Shown here in pieces: positions 25,942 through 34,214 of a DNA stretch of 34,214 nt; position 1 is the stretch's first letter; each line of letters begins with the position of its first letter. The notes under the pieces are model-generated. The model searched no databases, was not told the DNA's origin, and worked only from the letters and a program-made list of their open reading frames with translations. Location: positions 1-34,214 of the forward strand of contig PULQ01000039.1 of NCBI GenBank assembly GCA_003552465.1. Reading direction: 5' to 3'. The DNA is from Dehalococcoidia bacterium. GTDB taxonomy: Bacteria; Chloroflexota; Dehalococcoidia; GIF9; AB-539-J10. Position numbers and translations under genes: made by a program.

Positions 25942-26595
25942 ATGCTTTGGGGTCAGATGGATATCAAGTGGCTGGGGCATTCCTGCTTCCTCCTCAAGGG
26001 AAAAGAGAAGACGGTTATCACCGATCCCTGCCATCCCGACACGGGGTACCGTATGGATGAACCCGGAGTCGATATAGTGACCGTCAGCCATCCGCACCCC
26101 GGTCACAGCTACACAGAGGGAGTTGCCGACTCTCCCCGGCTGATCAAGAGCCCCGGCGAATACGAAATCGGTGGCACATTCATCACCGGAGTCGCCGTCT
26201 TCCACGACGCCAACAAGGGAGCTACGCTGGGGAAGAACACCATATTCGTCATCGAGATGGATGATGTGACCTTGTGTCACCTGGGTGACCTGGGACACCC
26301 CCTGGGGCCACAGTCGGTGGAAGAGATCGGGGATATCGATGTGCTCTTCGTACCGGTCGGGGAGGGCTCGACCGTTTCCGTCGAGGCGGCCGTGGAGATA
26401 GTCAGGCAGCTGGGACCATCGATCGTCATTCCCATGCACTACAAGACCGAGGCGTCAACTCGCCAGCTGAGTCCGGTTGACGGGTTCCTGGAGAAGATGC
26501 GGGTCAAGGAGATCGAGGAGCAACCGGGGCTCTCCGTTACCTCGTCGACCCTCCCCGCAGGCACGCAGGTCGTCGTGCTGGTACCGGGCAGATAA
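25942..26595 (+). CDS. MBL-fold metallohydrolase-like protein (Lactamase_B_3/UlaG-like)
   Basis: 'MDIKWLGHSCFLLKGKEKTVITDPC', 'VTVSHPHPGHSY', 'LCHLGDLGH', 'IPMHYKTE'. The track start at 25465 runs antisense into birA; ATG at 25942 or 25957 is the likely start. Confidence 0.82.
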   Translation: MLWGQMDIKWLGHSCFLLKGKEKTVITDPCHPDTGYRMDEPGVDIVTVSHPHPGHSYTEGVADSPRLIKSPGEYEIGGTFITGVAVFHDANKGATLGKNTIFVIEMDDVTLCHLGDLGHPLGPQSVEEIGDIDVLFVPVGEGSTVSVEAAVEIVRQLGPSIVIPMHYKTEASTRQLSPVDGFLEKMRVKEIEEQPGLSVTSSTLPAGTQVVVLVPGR

Positions 26596-26627
26596 CCGCT
26601 GAGCGCTGCCGTCCGCCGCTGGCAGGA

Positions 26628-27095
26628 CTACGACAGGCTTCTTTCCAGGTGTTGCTTCTCCCTGGCCCTCATTCCGGCTTCTTCCTCCGGGGCTTCATGG
26701 TCGTAGCCCAGCAGGTGCAGCACCCCGTGGATGACAAGCAGGGTCAGCTCTCTTTCCGCTGAATGCCCCTGTTCTCTGGCCTGCTCCTCGGCTGTGGGGC
26801 AGGAGATGACCACCTCTCCCGGGCGGGTTATGCCGTCGGGCGGGTGCGCAAAGACCTGGTCGTCTTCCTTCGCCGGGAGCATGTGGAAGGCGAGAACATC
26901 GGTCGCCTCGTCCAGCCCCCGGTAGTCCCGGTTGAGCTCCCTGACCGTATCGGAGTCGGTGAAGACCACCCCCACCTGGTAGGGCGGGGGCACCCCCTCA
27001 GCCTTGAGGACGGACTGAACCAGCTTCCGTATCCGCCTCTCGTCCACCATCTCGCGGAACTCTTCATCGACCGAAATCGCAACTTCTTCTTGCAT
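26628..27095 (-). CDS. ybeY: endoribonuclease YbeY / rRNA maturation factor
   Basis: 'VFTDSDTVRELNRDYRGLDEATDVLAF' and zinc motif 'HGVLHLLGYDH'. Confidence 0.93.
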   Translation of the reverse strand: MQEEVAISVDEEFREMVDERRIRKLVQSVLKAEGVPPPYQVGVVFTDSDTVRELNRDYRGLDEATDVLAFHMLPAKEDDQVFAHPPDGITRPGEVVISCPTAEEQAREQGHSAERELTLLVIHGVLHLLGYDHEAPEEEAGMRAREKQHLERSLS

Positions 27096-27166
27096 AGCCT
27101 GGTTCGCTCTGAAACAGCGAGCGAATCATAACAGCCTGTTCAACTCGTTTCAACGAATGTAGTAAA

Positions 27167-29743
27167 ATGGCCGGGATGGCTGTAACCCCCCTCCGGAAGC
27201 AGTATCTCAAGGTCAAGCAGAGGTACCCCGAAGCTATCGTCTTCTTCCGCCTGGGCGACTTCTACGAGACCTTTGACGACGATGCACGGGTCGCCTCGCG
27301 AGAACTGGACGTGGTCCTGACTTCCCGCGAGATGGGCAAGGGACAGAGGGTGCCCATGGCCGGCATCCCCCACCATGCCCTGGACAACTACCTGGCCAGG
27401 CTCATCAACCGGGGCCACAAGGTCGCCATCTGCGAGCAACTGAGCCCGCCCGGCAAGGGACTCGTCGATAGGGACGTTGTCCGTGTCGTCACTCCCGGCA
27501 CCGTGCTCGAGCCCAACCTGCTTGAGAGCAAGCGAAACAACTACCTGGCCGCTCTGGTCATCGATCCCGACCGGGCCGGCATCGCCTACGTCGACATCAC
27601 CACCGGTGAGTTTGCCACTACCCAGCTATCGGCCGACGCTGTAATGCCGGAACTAGAGCGGCTTCAGCCCAGCGAGATCGTCCTGCCGGACGACCTTGAA
27701 GATGACAGTCCGTTACCGTTCACCGTCAGCCGTCTGGACAGCTACTGGTTTGATCTCGAGATCGCCCGGGAGACATTGCTGCAGCATTTCGCGGTTGCCG
27801 GCTTAGAAGGCTATGGCTGCTCCGGTCTCCCCCTGGCCATACGCGCTGCAGGTGCCCTGGTGCATTATGTCCAAGAGACGCAGAAGGATACTCTGCCCCA
27901 GCTAAGCAGGCTCACTACGTACTCCATGGACTCGTTCATGACTCTCGACGGCCAGACCATACGCAACCTTGAACTGTTCCAGGGCGGCCGGTGGGGCGAG
28001 AGCGGCCACTCGCTGCTCTCCGTCATCGACCTCACCCGTACGCCAATGGGTGGCAGATTGCTGAAGAACTGGCTGGGACATCCTCTGCTCGACCTGGAGA
28101 CACTGAACGGTCGGCTGGAGGCAGTGGGCTGGTTTCACCGGGAGGCCGCCGCCAGGCAGGACGTTAACTCCCGCCTGTCGGATGTCGCCGACCTGGAGAG
28201 GCTGATCAACCGCGTCGGCAGCGGCCGCGTCATCCCGCGCGAGTTGATCACCCTTCGCTGCGGCCTCGAGATGGTGCCCGCGCTGCAGGAAACGCTGGCT
28301 CAGGATCATGCTGTCGGCCGCCTGTGCCATGAACTCAAGCCGTGTCCCGACATCGTAGACCTGATCGGTCGGGCGATCGCCGATGAACCGGGCGAACTGG
28401 AGCAGGGCGGCGTTTTAAGGGAGGGGTTCTCCCCCGAACTGGACGAGATCCGTCGCGACTCCCGGCAGGCGACGGAATACCTGGCCGGACTGGAGCAGAG
28501 GGAGAGGGAGCGCACCGGCATCCGGTCGCTGAAGGTCGGCTACAACCGGGTCTTCGGCTACTACATCGAGGTCTCCCGGGCCAACCTGGGCTCTGTGCCG
28601 GAGGACTACGTTCGCAAGCAGACACTGGCCGAAGCCGAGAGGTTTTTCACTCCCGAACTGAAAGAGTACGAGTCGCTGATCCTGAACTCCCGGGAGAAGA
28701 TCGCCGACCTTGAGACTACCATCTTCCGGCAGCTATGCCAGCAGATATCCGCCCGGGGTGAACGGATCCTCGGCACCGCAAGGGCCATAGCCGAGATCGA
28801 TGCACTTGCCGCCCTTGCCGAGGTGGCAGCCCGACATAACTACGTACAGCCGGTGCTGACCGACGACGATGTCATCGACATCAAGGGTGGACGCCACCCC
28901 GTCGTGGAACAGAGCATCGGCCGCGACAACTTCGTGCCCAACGATGCCGCCCTGTGCAACAGGGAGAATCAACTGATCATACTGACCGGCCCCAACATGT
29001 CGGGTAAGTCCACCTACCTCCGGCAGGTGGCCCTGATCATCCTCATGGCCCAGGTGGGCAGCTTCGTCCCCGCCGCCTCGGCACGCATCGGAGTGGTCGA
29101 TCGCATCTTCACCCGCATAGGTGCTCAGGAGGACCTGGCCGCCGGAAAGTCTACCTTCATGGTCGAGATGACCGAGGCGGCCAACATCCTCAACAACGCT
29201 ACCTCTCGCTCCTTCATTATCCTGGACGAGATCGGTCGGGGTACATCCACCTACGACGGGCTGTCCATCGCCTGGGCGGTCGTCGAGTTCATCCACAACC
29301 GGCCCGACTTCGGGGCCAGGCCCCTCTTCGCCACCCACTATCACGAACTGGTGGACCTGGCCGATATCCTGCCCAGGGTCAAGAACTTCAATGTGGCCGT
29401 AGCCGAGGAAGGGGACAGGGTCGTGTTCCTGCACAGGATAGTCCCCGGAAGCACGGACAGGAGCTACGGCATCCATGTCGCTCAGCTTGCCGGCCTGCCC
29501 AGGACGGTCATCGCCCGTGCCCGTCAGGTGCTGACCGAACTGGAGGGCCGTGCCCCAGCTAAGGGTGAGTCGAGGCACAGGAAGCCATCGCTCCAGATCC
29601 CCCTCTTTGCACAGGACTCCCGGCTGGCAGAGGAGATCAGGCGGCTCGACCCCGACTCCATGTCACCTCTCGAAGCCATCACCCGGCTATACGAACTGAA
29701 GAGGATCGCCGGGGAAGAAGGTGAGCAGCATCTGACTTCGTGA
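27167..29743 (+). CDS. mutS: DNA mismatch repair protein MutS
   Basis: 858 aa; 'FFRLGDFYETFDDDA', 'LTGPNMSGKSTYLRQVALI', 'ILDEIGRGTSTYDGLSIAWAVVEFIH', 'ATHYHEL'. Probable start at 27176. Confidence 0.97.
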   Translation: MAGMAVTPLRKQYLKVKQRYPEAIVFFRLGDFYETFDDDARVASRELDVVLTSREMGKGQRVPMAGIPHHALDNYLARLINRGHKVAICEQLSPPGKGLVDRDVVRVVTPGTVLEPNLLESKRNNYLAALVIDPDRAGIAYVDITTGEFATTQLSADAVMPELERLQPSEIVLPDDLEDDSPLPFTVSRLDSYWFDLEIARETLLQHFAVAGLEGYGCSGLPLAIRAAGALVHYVQETQKDTLPQLSRLTTYSMDSFMTLDGQTIRNLELFQGGRWGESGHSLLSVIDLTRTPMGGRLLKNWLGHPLLDLETLNGRLEAVGWFHREAAARQDVNSRLSDVADLERLINRVGSGRVIPRELITLRCGLEMVPALQETLAQDHAVGRLCHELKPCPDIVDLIGRAIADEPGELEQGGVLREGFSPELDEIRRDSRQATEYLAGLEQRERERTGIRSLKVGYNRVFGYYIEVSRANLGSVPEDYVRKQTLAEAERFFTPELKEYESLILNSREKIADLETTIFRQLCQQISARGERILGTARAIAEIDALAALAEVAARHNYVQPVLTDDDVIDIKGGRHPVVEQSIGRDNFVPNDAALCNRENQLIILTGPNMSGKSTYLRQVALIILMAQVGSFVPAASARIGVVDRIFTRIGAQEDLAAGKSTFMVEMTEAANILNNATSRSFIILDEIGRGTSTYDGLSIAWAVVEFIHNRPDFGARPLFATHYHELVDLADILPRVKNFNVAVAEEGDRVVFLHRIVPGSTDRSYGIHVAQLAGLPRTVIARARQVLTELEGRAPAKGESRHRKPSLQIPLFAQDSRLAEEIRRLDPDSMSPLEAITRLYELKRIAGEEGEQHLTS

Positions 29744-29806
29744 TCCCGGCCTGCCGGACCGGCACCCGCCTGGAGACGAACACCTGGCCAATCGATTCTC
29801 TGCCTA

Positions 29807-31696
29807 TCAACCTGCCGTGAACCGCTGCCCGTCCTGCTGCTCGGCACCGGTTCGAGCGAGAAACTCCATGCATTCCGCGGCTATCCCCGGGGCGTCGAGA
29901 TGATAGAGCGAACGCAGGATGTCCTGAGTTCCGTGTGTCACGAACTCGTCGGGGATGCCCAGGCGCTTGACTCTGACATCTGTCTCGTCCGCTCTCTGCA
30001 GCAGATCAAGGACCATGGCGCCGAAGCCGCCGCTCAGCACGTTCTCCTCGACAATCACCATCTTCCTCGTGCTTCTCGCTGCGCTCAGTATCAGGTCGTC
30101 ATCCAGGGGCTTCGCGAAGCGCGCGTTCACCACCATGGCCTCGATGCCCTCTCTGGTCAATCGCTCCGCAGCTTCAAGACAGGGCACGACCGTAGACCCG
30201 ATGCCGATTATGGCCAGGTCGGCGCCCTGCCTTACTATCTCACCCTTGCCTATCGGGAGCTCCCGGAGCTCGCCCGCCTGCGTCGCACCCGTCGCCCTTC
30301 CCCGCGGATAGCGAATAGCGACCGGGTGCCCGGTCTTCATCGCTGTGTACAGCAGGTTCTGAAGCTCGTGTTCGTCGCTGGGCGCACAGATTACCATGTT
30401 GGGCATCAGGCCGAGATACGATAGATCGAAGATACCCTGGTGTGTCTTGCCGTCGTCTCCCACGATTCCGGCACGGTCCATCGCGAAGACCACGGGCAGG
30501 TCGGGAAGGCAGACATCGTGCAGAACCTGGTCGAAGGCACGCTGTAGAAACGTGGAGTATATGGCGACGACCGGTACGTACCCCTGCGTAGCCAGGCCGG
30601 CCGCCAGGGTAACCGCGTGCTGCTCGGAAATCCCCACATCGTAGACTCGGTGCGGGAACTCCTCAACCAGGCGGGACAGGCTGTTGCCTTCGATCATGGC
30701 GGCGCTGATCACGACCATCTTGTCGTTATCCATGAGCAGTCTGCGGGCAGTCTGAGAGAAGACCTGGCTGTAGGTGGGTGCTGTGCTCAGGCCCCCGTCC
30801 CTGGCCGATACCCCATGAAAGCGAATCGGGTCATCCTCCGCCGGTTTGTGCCCCTTCCCTTTCGTGGTCAGCGCATGGATGATCACCGGCTTGTGGTAGT
30901 TCCGGGCCCGGGTCAAAGCCTTCTCCACTTCCGCGATGTTATGACCGTCCACAGGCCCCATGTAGGTGAAGCCGAGCTCCTCCCACATCATCGTGGGCAT
31001 CACCACTGCCTTTGCACCTTCCGTCAGACGATGCAGCGCCCATCGCAGTCTCTTCCCTCCCGGCAGCACCGAGAGCAGACGCCCCGTGCCTCTCTTCGCC
31101 TGTAGATAAGGGCTGGTCGTTCGCACCTTGTTCAGCCGCCTGGCCAGTCCTCCCACTGTCGGCGAGATCGACATGCCGTTGTCATTGAGTACCACGATAA
31201 GACGGGTGTTCACGTGGCCAGCATGGTTCAACGCCTCGTAGACCATTCCGCATGTCAGGCACCCATCGCCGATGACGGCCACCACATGCTCGTCACGACC
31301 GGAAAGATCGCGTGTCAGAGCCATGCCCAGGGCCGCCGAGATCGACGTACCCCCATGTCCCACGGTGAAGGCATCGTGCGGGCTCTCGTCTCTGTCGGGA
31401 AAGCCCGACAGTCCCCGGTACCGCCGCAGGGTACAGAACTGCCCTCTTCGCCCGGTCAGCAGCTTGTGAACGTAGCTCTGGTGCCCAACGTCCCAGACGA
31501 TCTTGTCCTTCGGGCTATCGAATACCCGGTGCAGGGCGATGGCGAGTTCCACCGCTCCCAGGCTCGATGCGAGGTGTCCTCCGTTTTCGCCGACCGTGCT
31601 GACCAGCAATGTCCTGATCTCGGCGCATAACTCATCGAGTTCGTCCGGGCTCAGCCATTTCACGTCGTCGGGACAGTTGATTCTCTCCAGTACCAC
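29807..31696 (-). CDS. dxs: 1-deoxy-D-xylulose-5-phosphate synthase
   Basis: 629 aa; 'HLASSLGAVELAIALHRVFDSPKDKIVWDVGHQSYVHKLLTGR', 'GDGCLTCGMVYEALNHAGH', 'DRAGIVGDDGKTHQGIFDLSYL'. Confidence 0.96.
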   Translation of the reverse strand: MVLERINCPDDVKWLSPDELDELCAEIRTLLVSTVGENGGHLASSLGAVELAIALHRVFDSPKDKIVWDVGHQSYVHKLLTGRRGQFCTLRRYRGLSGFPDRDESPHDAFTVGHGGTSISAALGMALTRDLSGRDEHVVAVIGDGCLTCGMVYEALNHAGHVNTRLIVVLNDNGMSISPTVGGLARRLNKVRTTSPYLQAKRGTGRLLSVLPGGKRLRWALHRLTEGAKAVVMPTMMWEELGFTYMGPVDGHNIAEVEKALTRARNYHKPVIIHALTTKGKGHKPAEDDPIRFHGVSARDGGLSTAPTYSQVFSQTARRLLMDNDKMVVISAAMIEGNSLSRLVEEFPHRVYDVGISEQHAVTLAAGLATQGYVPVVAIYSTFLQRAFDQVLHDVCLPDLPVVFAMDRAGIVGDDGKTHQGIFDLSYLGLMPNMVICAPSDEHELQNLLYTAMKTGHPVAIRYPRGRATGATQAGELRELPIGKGEIVRQGADLAIIGIGSTVVPCLEAAERLTREGIEAMVVNARFAKPLDDDLILSAARSTRKMVIVEENVLSGGFGAMVLDLLQRADETDVRVKRLGIPDEFVTHGTQDILRSLYHLDAPGIAAECMEFLARTGAEQQDGQRFTAG

Positions 31697-31718
31697 GGCG
31701 AAGCGATCTCATGTTCAG

Positions 31719-31727
31719 ATTATAGCA
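31719..31727 (-). promoter_or_regulatory. extended -10 (TGCTATAAT) upstream of dxs
   Basis: Reverse complement of ATTATAGCA, 23 nt from the dxs start. Confidence 0.6.
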
Positions 31728-31878
31728 AATCCTTCTCCTTGTACGTCCGTTGCACTCGGAGATGTAACCGGGGCTTCGCATCTGCTTCGGCCCGCCCTCT
31801 CCACTCATCTTCCTCCAAGCCCCACCATACAGTGTGCACTCTTCCCTGCAGAAAATCATCATTAGGTCATCCGGGGTA

Positions 31879-31908
31879 TTGACATATCTCTTCCCACTGG
31901 ACTATACT
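31879..31908 (+). promoter_or_regulatory. sigma70-type promoter TTGACA-N18-TATACT
   Basis: TTGACA 31879-31884, TATACT 31903-31908, upstream of the secreted-protein gene at 32018. Confidence 0.75.
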
Positions 31909-32017
31909 GGAACGTGTGACGGAAGTCACGAATAGAGCACGATGCGCTGCCCGCCGGCGCGAGCCGAGCGGGGTCGATCGGGGCAGAACGAAATACTAGA
32001 AATAAGGAGGATAAAGT

Positions 32018-32992
32018 ATGAAGAAAGCAGTATTCCACTCGATTATGGCGCTGGTGATGGTGCTGGGCCTCACGATTGCCATGGCGGTGCCGGTAGCTGG
32101 CAAGGTGCCGCCGGCTTTTCCGGTAACTGAGAAGGAGGTGGTGTGGGACGCCACAGACGGGCACCCCGAGGGCGTGTACCTCGAGCACCAGAACGTCGAA
32201 TACCTCCTGAAGGTGACGAACGACACCGATCATGATCTGGAAGTTGAATTCATCAGGGACGTGTTCGCTTACGGCACTGCTGCCGAAGAGGACAGTGTGT
32301 GGGACAACGTACTCGGTGATTGGGTCGATCATGATCCCGAGGATCTGCCAACGACTTTTTCGATCCCATCAGGGGACGAATGGAGTAGCAATGTTACACA
32401 TCAGATCCCCTCGAAGGACGTCGTCGGTGACACAGTGGAGAACCGGATCCTGGTGCTAGGCGAGGCTGAAGAGGAGTACACCGGTAACATCCCCAAGACG
32501 GTTCAGGTCATCAAACCTGAAATCGAACTGGAAAAGACTGTGACTCCTACAGTGGCCGGGGTCGGCGATCCGGTCGAATACACATTCACCATAACCAACA
32601 CCGGTGACTGGCCACTGGAGAACATCGTTCTTGTTGATCCTTTTCTCGAGCTGTCGTATGACGTTCCAGAAGTCCTGGGTCCAGGAGAGGATTATGAACT
32701 TGATCCCATCCCCTACACTATCCAGGAGGGAGACCTGCCGCTGACCAACGAGGCAACCGTCACAGCCATTGCCCAGGGCTTTGATGAGGACACGTTTGGT
32801 CCGGAGGCTAGCCCGACAGCTGTGGTGGAGAACAGCGACACCGCCACGGTGAGGTCCCCACTGCTTCCCGTTGGAGGCAGCGGCAATCTGGTGAGCAGGC
32901 TTGCGCTTCTGGCGCCGTGGATAGTCCTCGCAGGCCTTATAGCCGGTGCTGCCGTGTTCTTCTGGAGCCGCAGGGCCCACGGCCGGGTCTAA
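32018..32992 (+). CDS. secreted/surface protein with DUF11-like Ig domain and C-terminal TM anchor
   Basis: Signal peptide 'MKKAVFHSIMALVMVLGLTIAMAVPVAG'; 'VIKPEIELEKTVTPTVAGVGDPVEYTFTITNTGDWPLENIVLVDPF' (DUF11-like); C-terminal 'LPVGGSGNLVSRLALLAPWIVLAGLIAGAAVFFWSRRAHGRV'; SD AAGGAGG. Confidence 0.8.
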   Translation: MKKAVFHSIMALVMVLGLTIAMAVPVAGKVPPAFPVTEKEVVWDATDGHPEGVYLEHQNVEYLLKVTNDTDHDLEVEFIRDVFAYGTAAEEDSVWDNVLGDWVDHDPEDLPTTFSIPSGDEWSSNVTHQIPSKDVVGDTVENRILVLGEAEEEYTGNIPKTVQVIKPEIELEKTVTPTVAGVGDPVEYTFTITNTGDWPLENIVLVDPFLELSYDVPEVLGPGEDYELDPIPYTIQEGDLPLTNEATVTAIAQGFDEDTFGPEASPTAVVENSDTATVRSPLLPVGGSGNLVSRLALLAPWIVLAGLIAGAAVFFWSRRAHGRV

Positions 32993-33060
32993 GAGCAACT
33001 ACCGCTTAGGATACGCGCGGCCCGATAAGCGAGTGCATGGATCCGCGATGAGGAGACATC

Positions 33061-33087
33061 AGGGTGCGGAGACCTTCTCCGCACCCT
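33061..33087 (+). terminator. hairpin (candidate terminator lacking U tract)
   Basis: AGGGTGCGGAGA-CCT-TCTCCGCACCCT, perfect 12-bp stem about 70 bp after the 32992 stop; followed by CTCTATTC, not a T run. Confidence 0.5.
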
Positions 33088-33197
33088 CTCTATTCGGACC
33101 TTTCTGCACCGACTCCGCCGGTTGCTTTCGCACAGCGTTCTCACTCCGGGGCCTTAAGACAACAAGAGCATCCGGCTGTATTGTCGCGACTCAGAGC

Positions 33198-33225
33198 TTG
33201 ACAATCTGACGTGTGATGATACAAT
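33198..33225 (+). promoter_or_regulatory. promoter TTGACA-N16-TACAAT
   Basis: TTGACA 33198-33203, TACAAT 33220-33225, upstream of the lipoprotein gene at 33311. Confidence 0.6.
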
Positions 33226-33310
33226 AGTAATCTGTAAGGGGTAGATCGGAAGGGCAGCAATCTACGGGAAACACGCTGACTGGCCGATATCGTAGGCTGA
33301 GAGGAGGTAG

Positions 33311-34214
33311 GTGATCAAGATAAGACGCGGTCTGAAGAGTCGCCGTTATCTCGCAAGAGTCAGTCTTTTATTGATATCGGCGGCACTGATCACCGGGATG
33401 ACGGGTTGTGCCGTCGCCGGCACCGATCCCGGCCCTCCTGTGAGGTACAGTCTGACCATCGCCAGCACGGCCGGAGGGACGGTAGCGCAACCGGGGGAGG
33501 ATAGCTTCACATACGATTCCGGAAGCTCGGTCAACCTGGAGGCCACCCCCGACACAGGCTACCGGTTCGACAGGTGGACCGGCGCTACCGGCACAATCGC
33601 CGATGTCAATTCCGCCTCAACCACCATCATCATGAACGGCAACTACTCCATCACCGCCAGCTTTGTCGAAGATCCAACCGAGGTTGAGTATGACCTCACC
33701 GTATCCAGCACCGCCGGAGGGTCGGTAACCGTCACCGTTGACGGACAAACGACCACGGTGGGAGCGAATCAGACACAGACCATTTCTGATATCACGGAGG
33801 CCACGGTGGTCGATCTAGTGGCCAGCCCTGATACGGGATACCGCTTCATGTACTGGGCTGGTGAACCCATACAGGGCTCCAGTAATCCGGTAACCACCAT
33901 TACTATGAACGACGACTACGAAGTCACCGCCAACTTCGCCGACGATACGGCGCCAGATGAGTATGACCTCACCGTATCCAGCACCGCCGGAGGGTCGGTA
34001 ACCGTCACCGTTGACGGACAAACGACCACGGTGGGAGCGGGCCAGACGAAGATCATAGCTGATATCATGGAGGGCACCCCCGTCGATCTCGTCGCAGACC
34101 CTGACACGGGATACAGCTTTGTATCCTGGGCCGGTGCCCCTATAGACGGCTCCAGCAATCCCGATACCTCCATCACCATGAACGACGACTACTCCATCAC
34201 CGCCAACTTCGCGC
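33311..34214 (+). CDS. lipoprotein with tandem InlB B-repeat-like domains, truncated at window end
   Basis: GTG start with SD GAGGAGG; signal/lipobox 'YLARVSLLLISAALITGMTGC'; three repeats ('YSLTIASTAGGTVAQPGEDSFTYDSGSSVNLEATPDTGYRFDRWTG...', then 'YDLTVSSTAGGSVTVTVDGQTTTVGA...' twice); reading frame open to the window edge. The full ORF is missing from the ORF track. Confidence 0.82.
   Translation, partial: MIKIRRGLKSRRYLARVSLLLISAALITGMTGCAVAGTDPGPPVRYSLTIASTAGGTVAQPGEDSFTYDSGSSVNLEATPDTGYRFDRWTGATGTIADVNSASTTIIMNGNYSITASFVEDPTEVEYDLTVSSTAGGSVTVTVDGQTTTVGANQTQTISDITEATVVDLVASPDTGYRFMYWAGEPIQGSSNPVTTITMNDDYEVTANFADDTAPDEYDLTVSSTAGGSVTVTVDGQTTTVGAGQTKIIADIMEGTPVDLVADPDTGYSFVSWAGAPIDGSSNPDTSITMNDDYSITANFA
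33685..34039 (+). repeat. tandem repeat within the lipoprotein gene, 273-bp (91-aa) period
   Basis: 33685-33766 and 33958-34039 are identical over 82 bp (TGAGTATGACCTCACCGTATCCAGCACCGCCGGAGGGTCGGTAACC...GGGAGCG), offset 273 bp. Confidence 0.9.

Noticed and set aside
28733-29578. 281-aa minus-strand ORF opposite mutS
   Set aside because: Antisense shadow ORF of a clearly coding, high-GC gene; no recognisable domain and no upstream SD/promoter seen.
31862-32332. 156-aa minus-strand ORF over the 32018 promoter and gene start
   Set aside because: Antisense to a gene with clear promoter, SD and signal peptide.
1-34214. CRISPR array, tRNA/rRNA genes, transposase or phage genes
   Set aside because: No regularly spaced direct repeats, tRNA T-loop/acceptor patterns or transposase/integrase-like ORFs were recognised by eye.

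Overview
This 34.2 kb window is a dense bacterial chromosomal segment. Gene content and order (bifunctional PGI/PMI, TrpB2, remA-like next to gmk, ThiD2-ThiE, translin-like protein, FmdB pairs) resemble Chloroflexota/Dehalococcoidia-type genomes, but that placement is an inference. Most genes are recognisable housekeeping or metabolic genes: a trehalose/sugar-nucleotide group (TreT-like glycosyltransferase, OtsA-OtsB fusion, NDP-sugar pyrophosphorylase, PGI/PMI), M29 aminopeptidase, methyltransferase, ComEC, TrpB2, an acyl-CoA cluster (carboxyltransferase, two acyl-CoA dehydrogenases, 3-hydroxyacyl-CoA dehydrogenase), a minus-strand run aroA / remA-like / gmk / Zn-ribbon coiled-coil / fmdB / fmdB / thiD2E / translin, birA, an MBL-fold protein, ybeY, mutS and dxs. 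Three secreted or surface proteins with Ig-like or InlB-type repeats lie in the last 10 kb; the final one runs off the window end and carries a 273-bp tandem repeat. No tRNA, rRNA, CRISPR array or mobile element was recognised. The least-explained items are a 57-aa ORF behind a perfect-consensus sigma70 promoter at the left edge, a 17-codon leader ORF coupled to trpB2, a highly structured aroA/InlB-repeat intergenic region that may encode an ncRNA, and the repeat-bearing surface proteins. I found no clear-cut novel multi-gene system.
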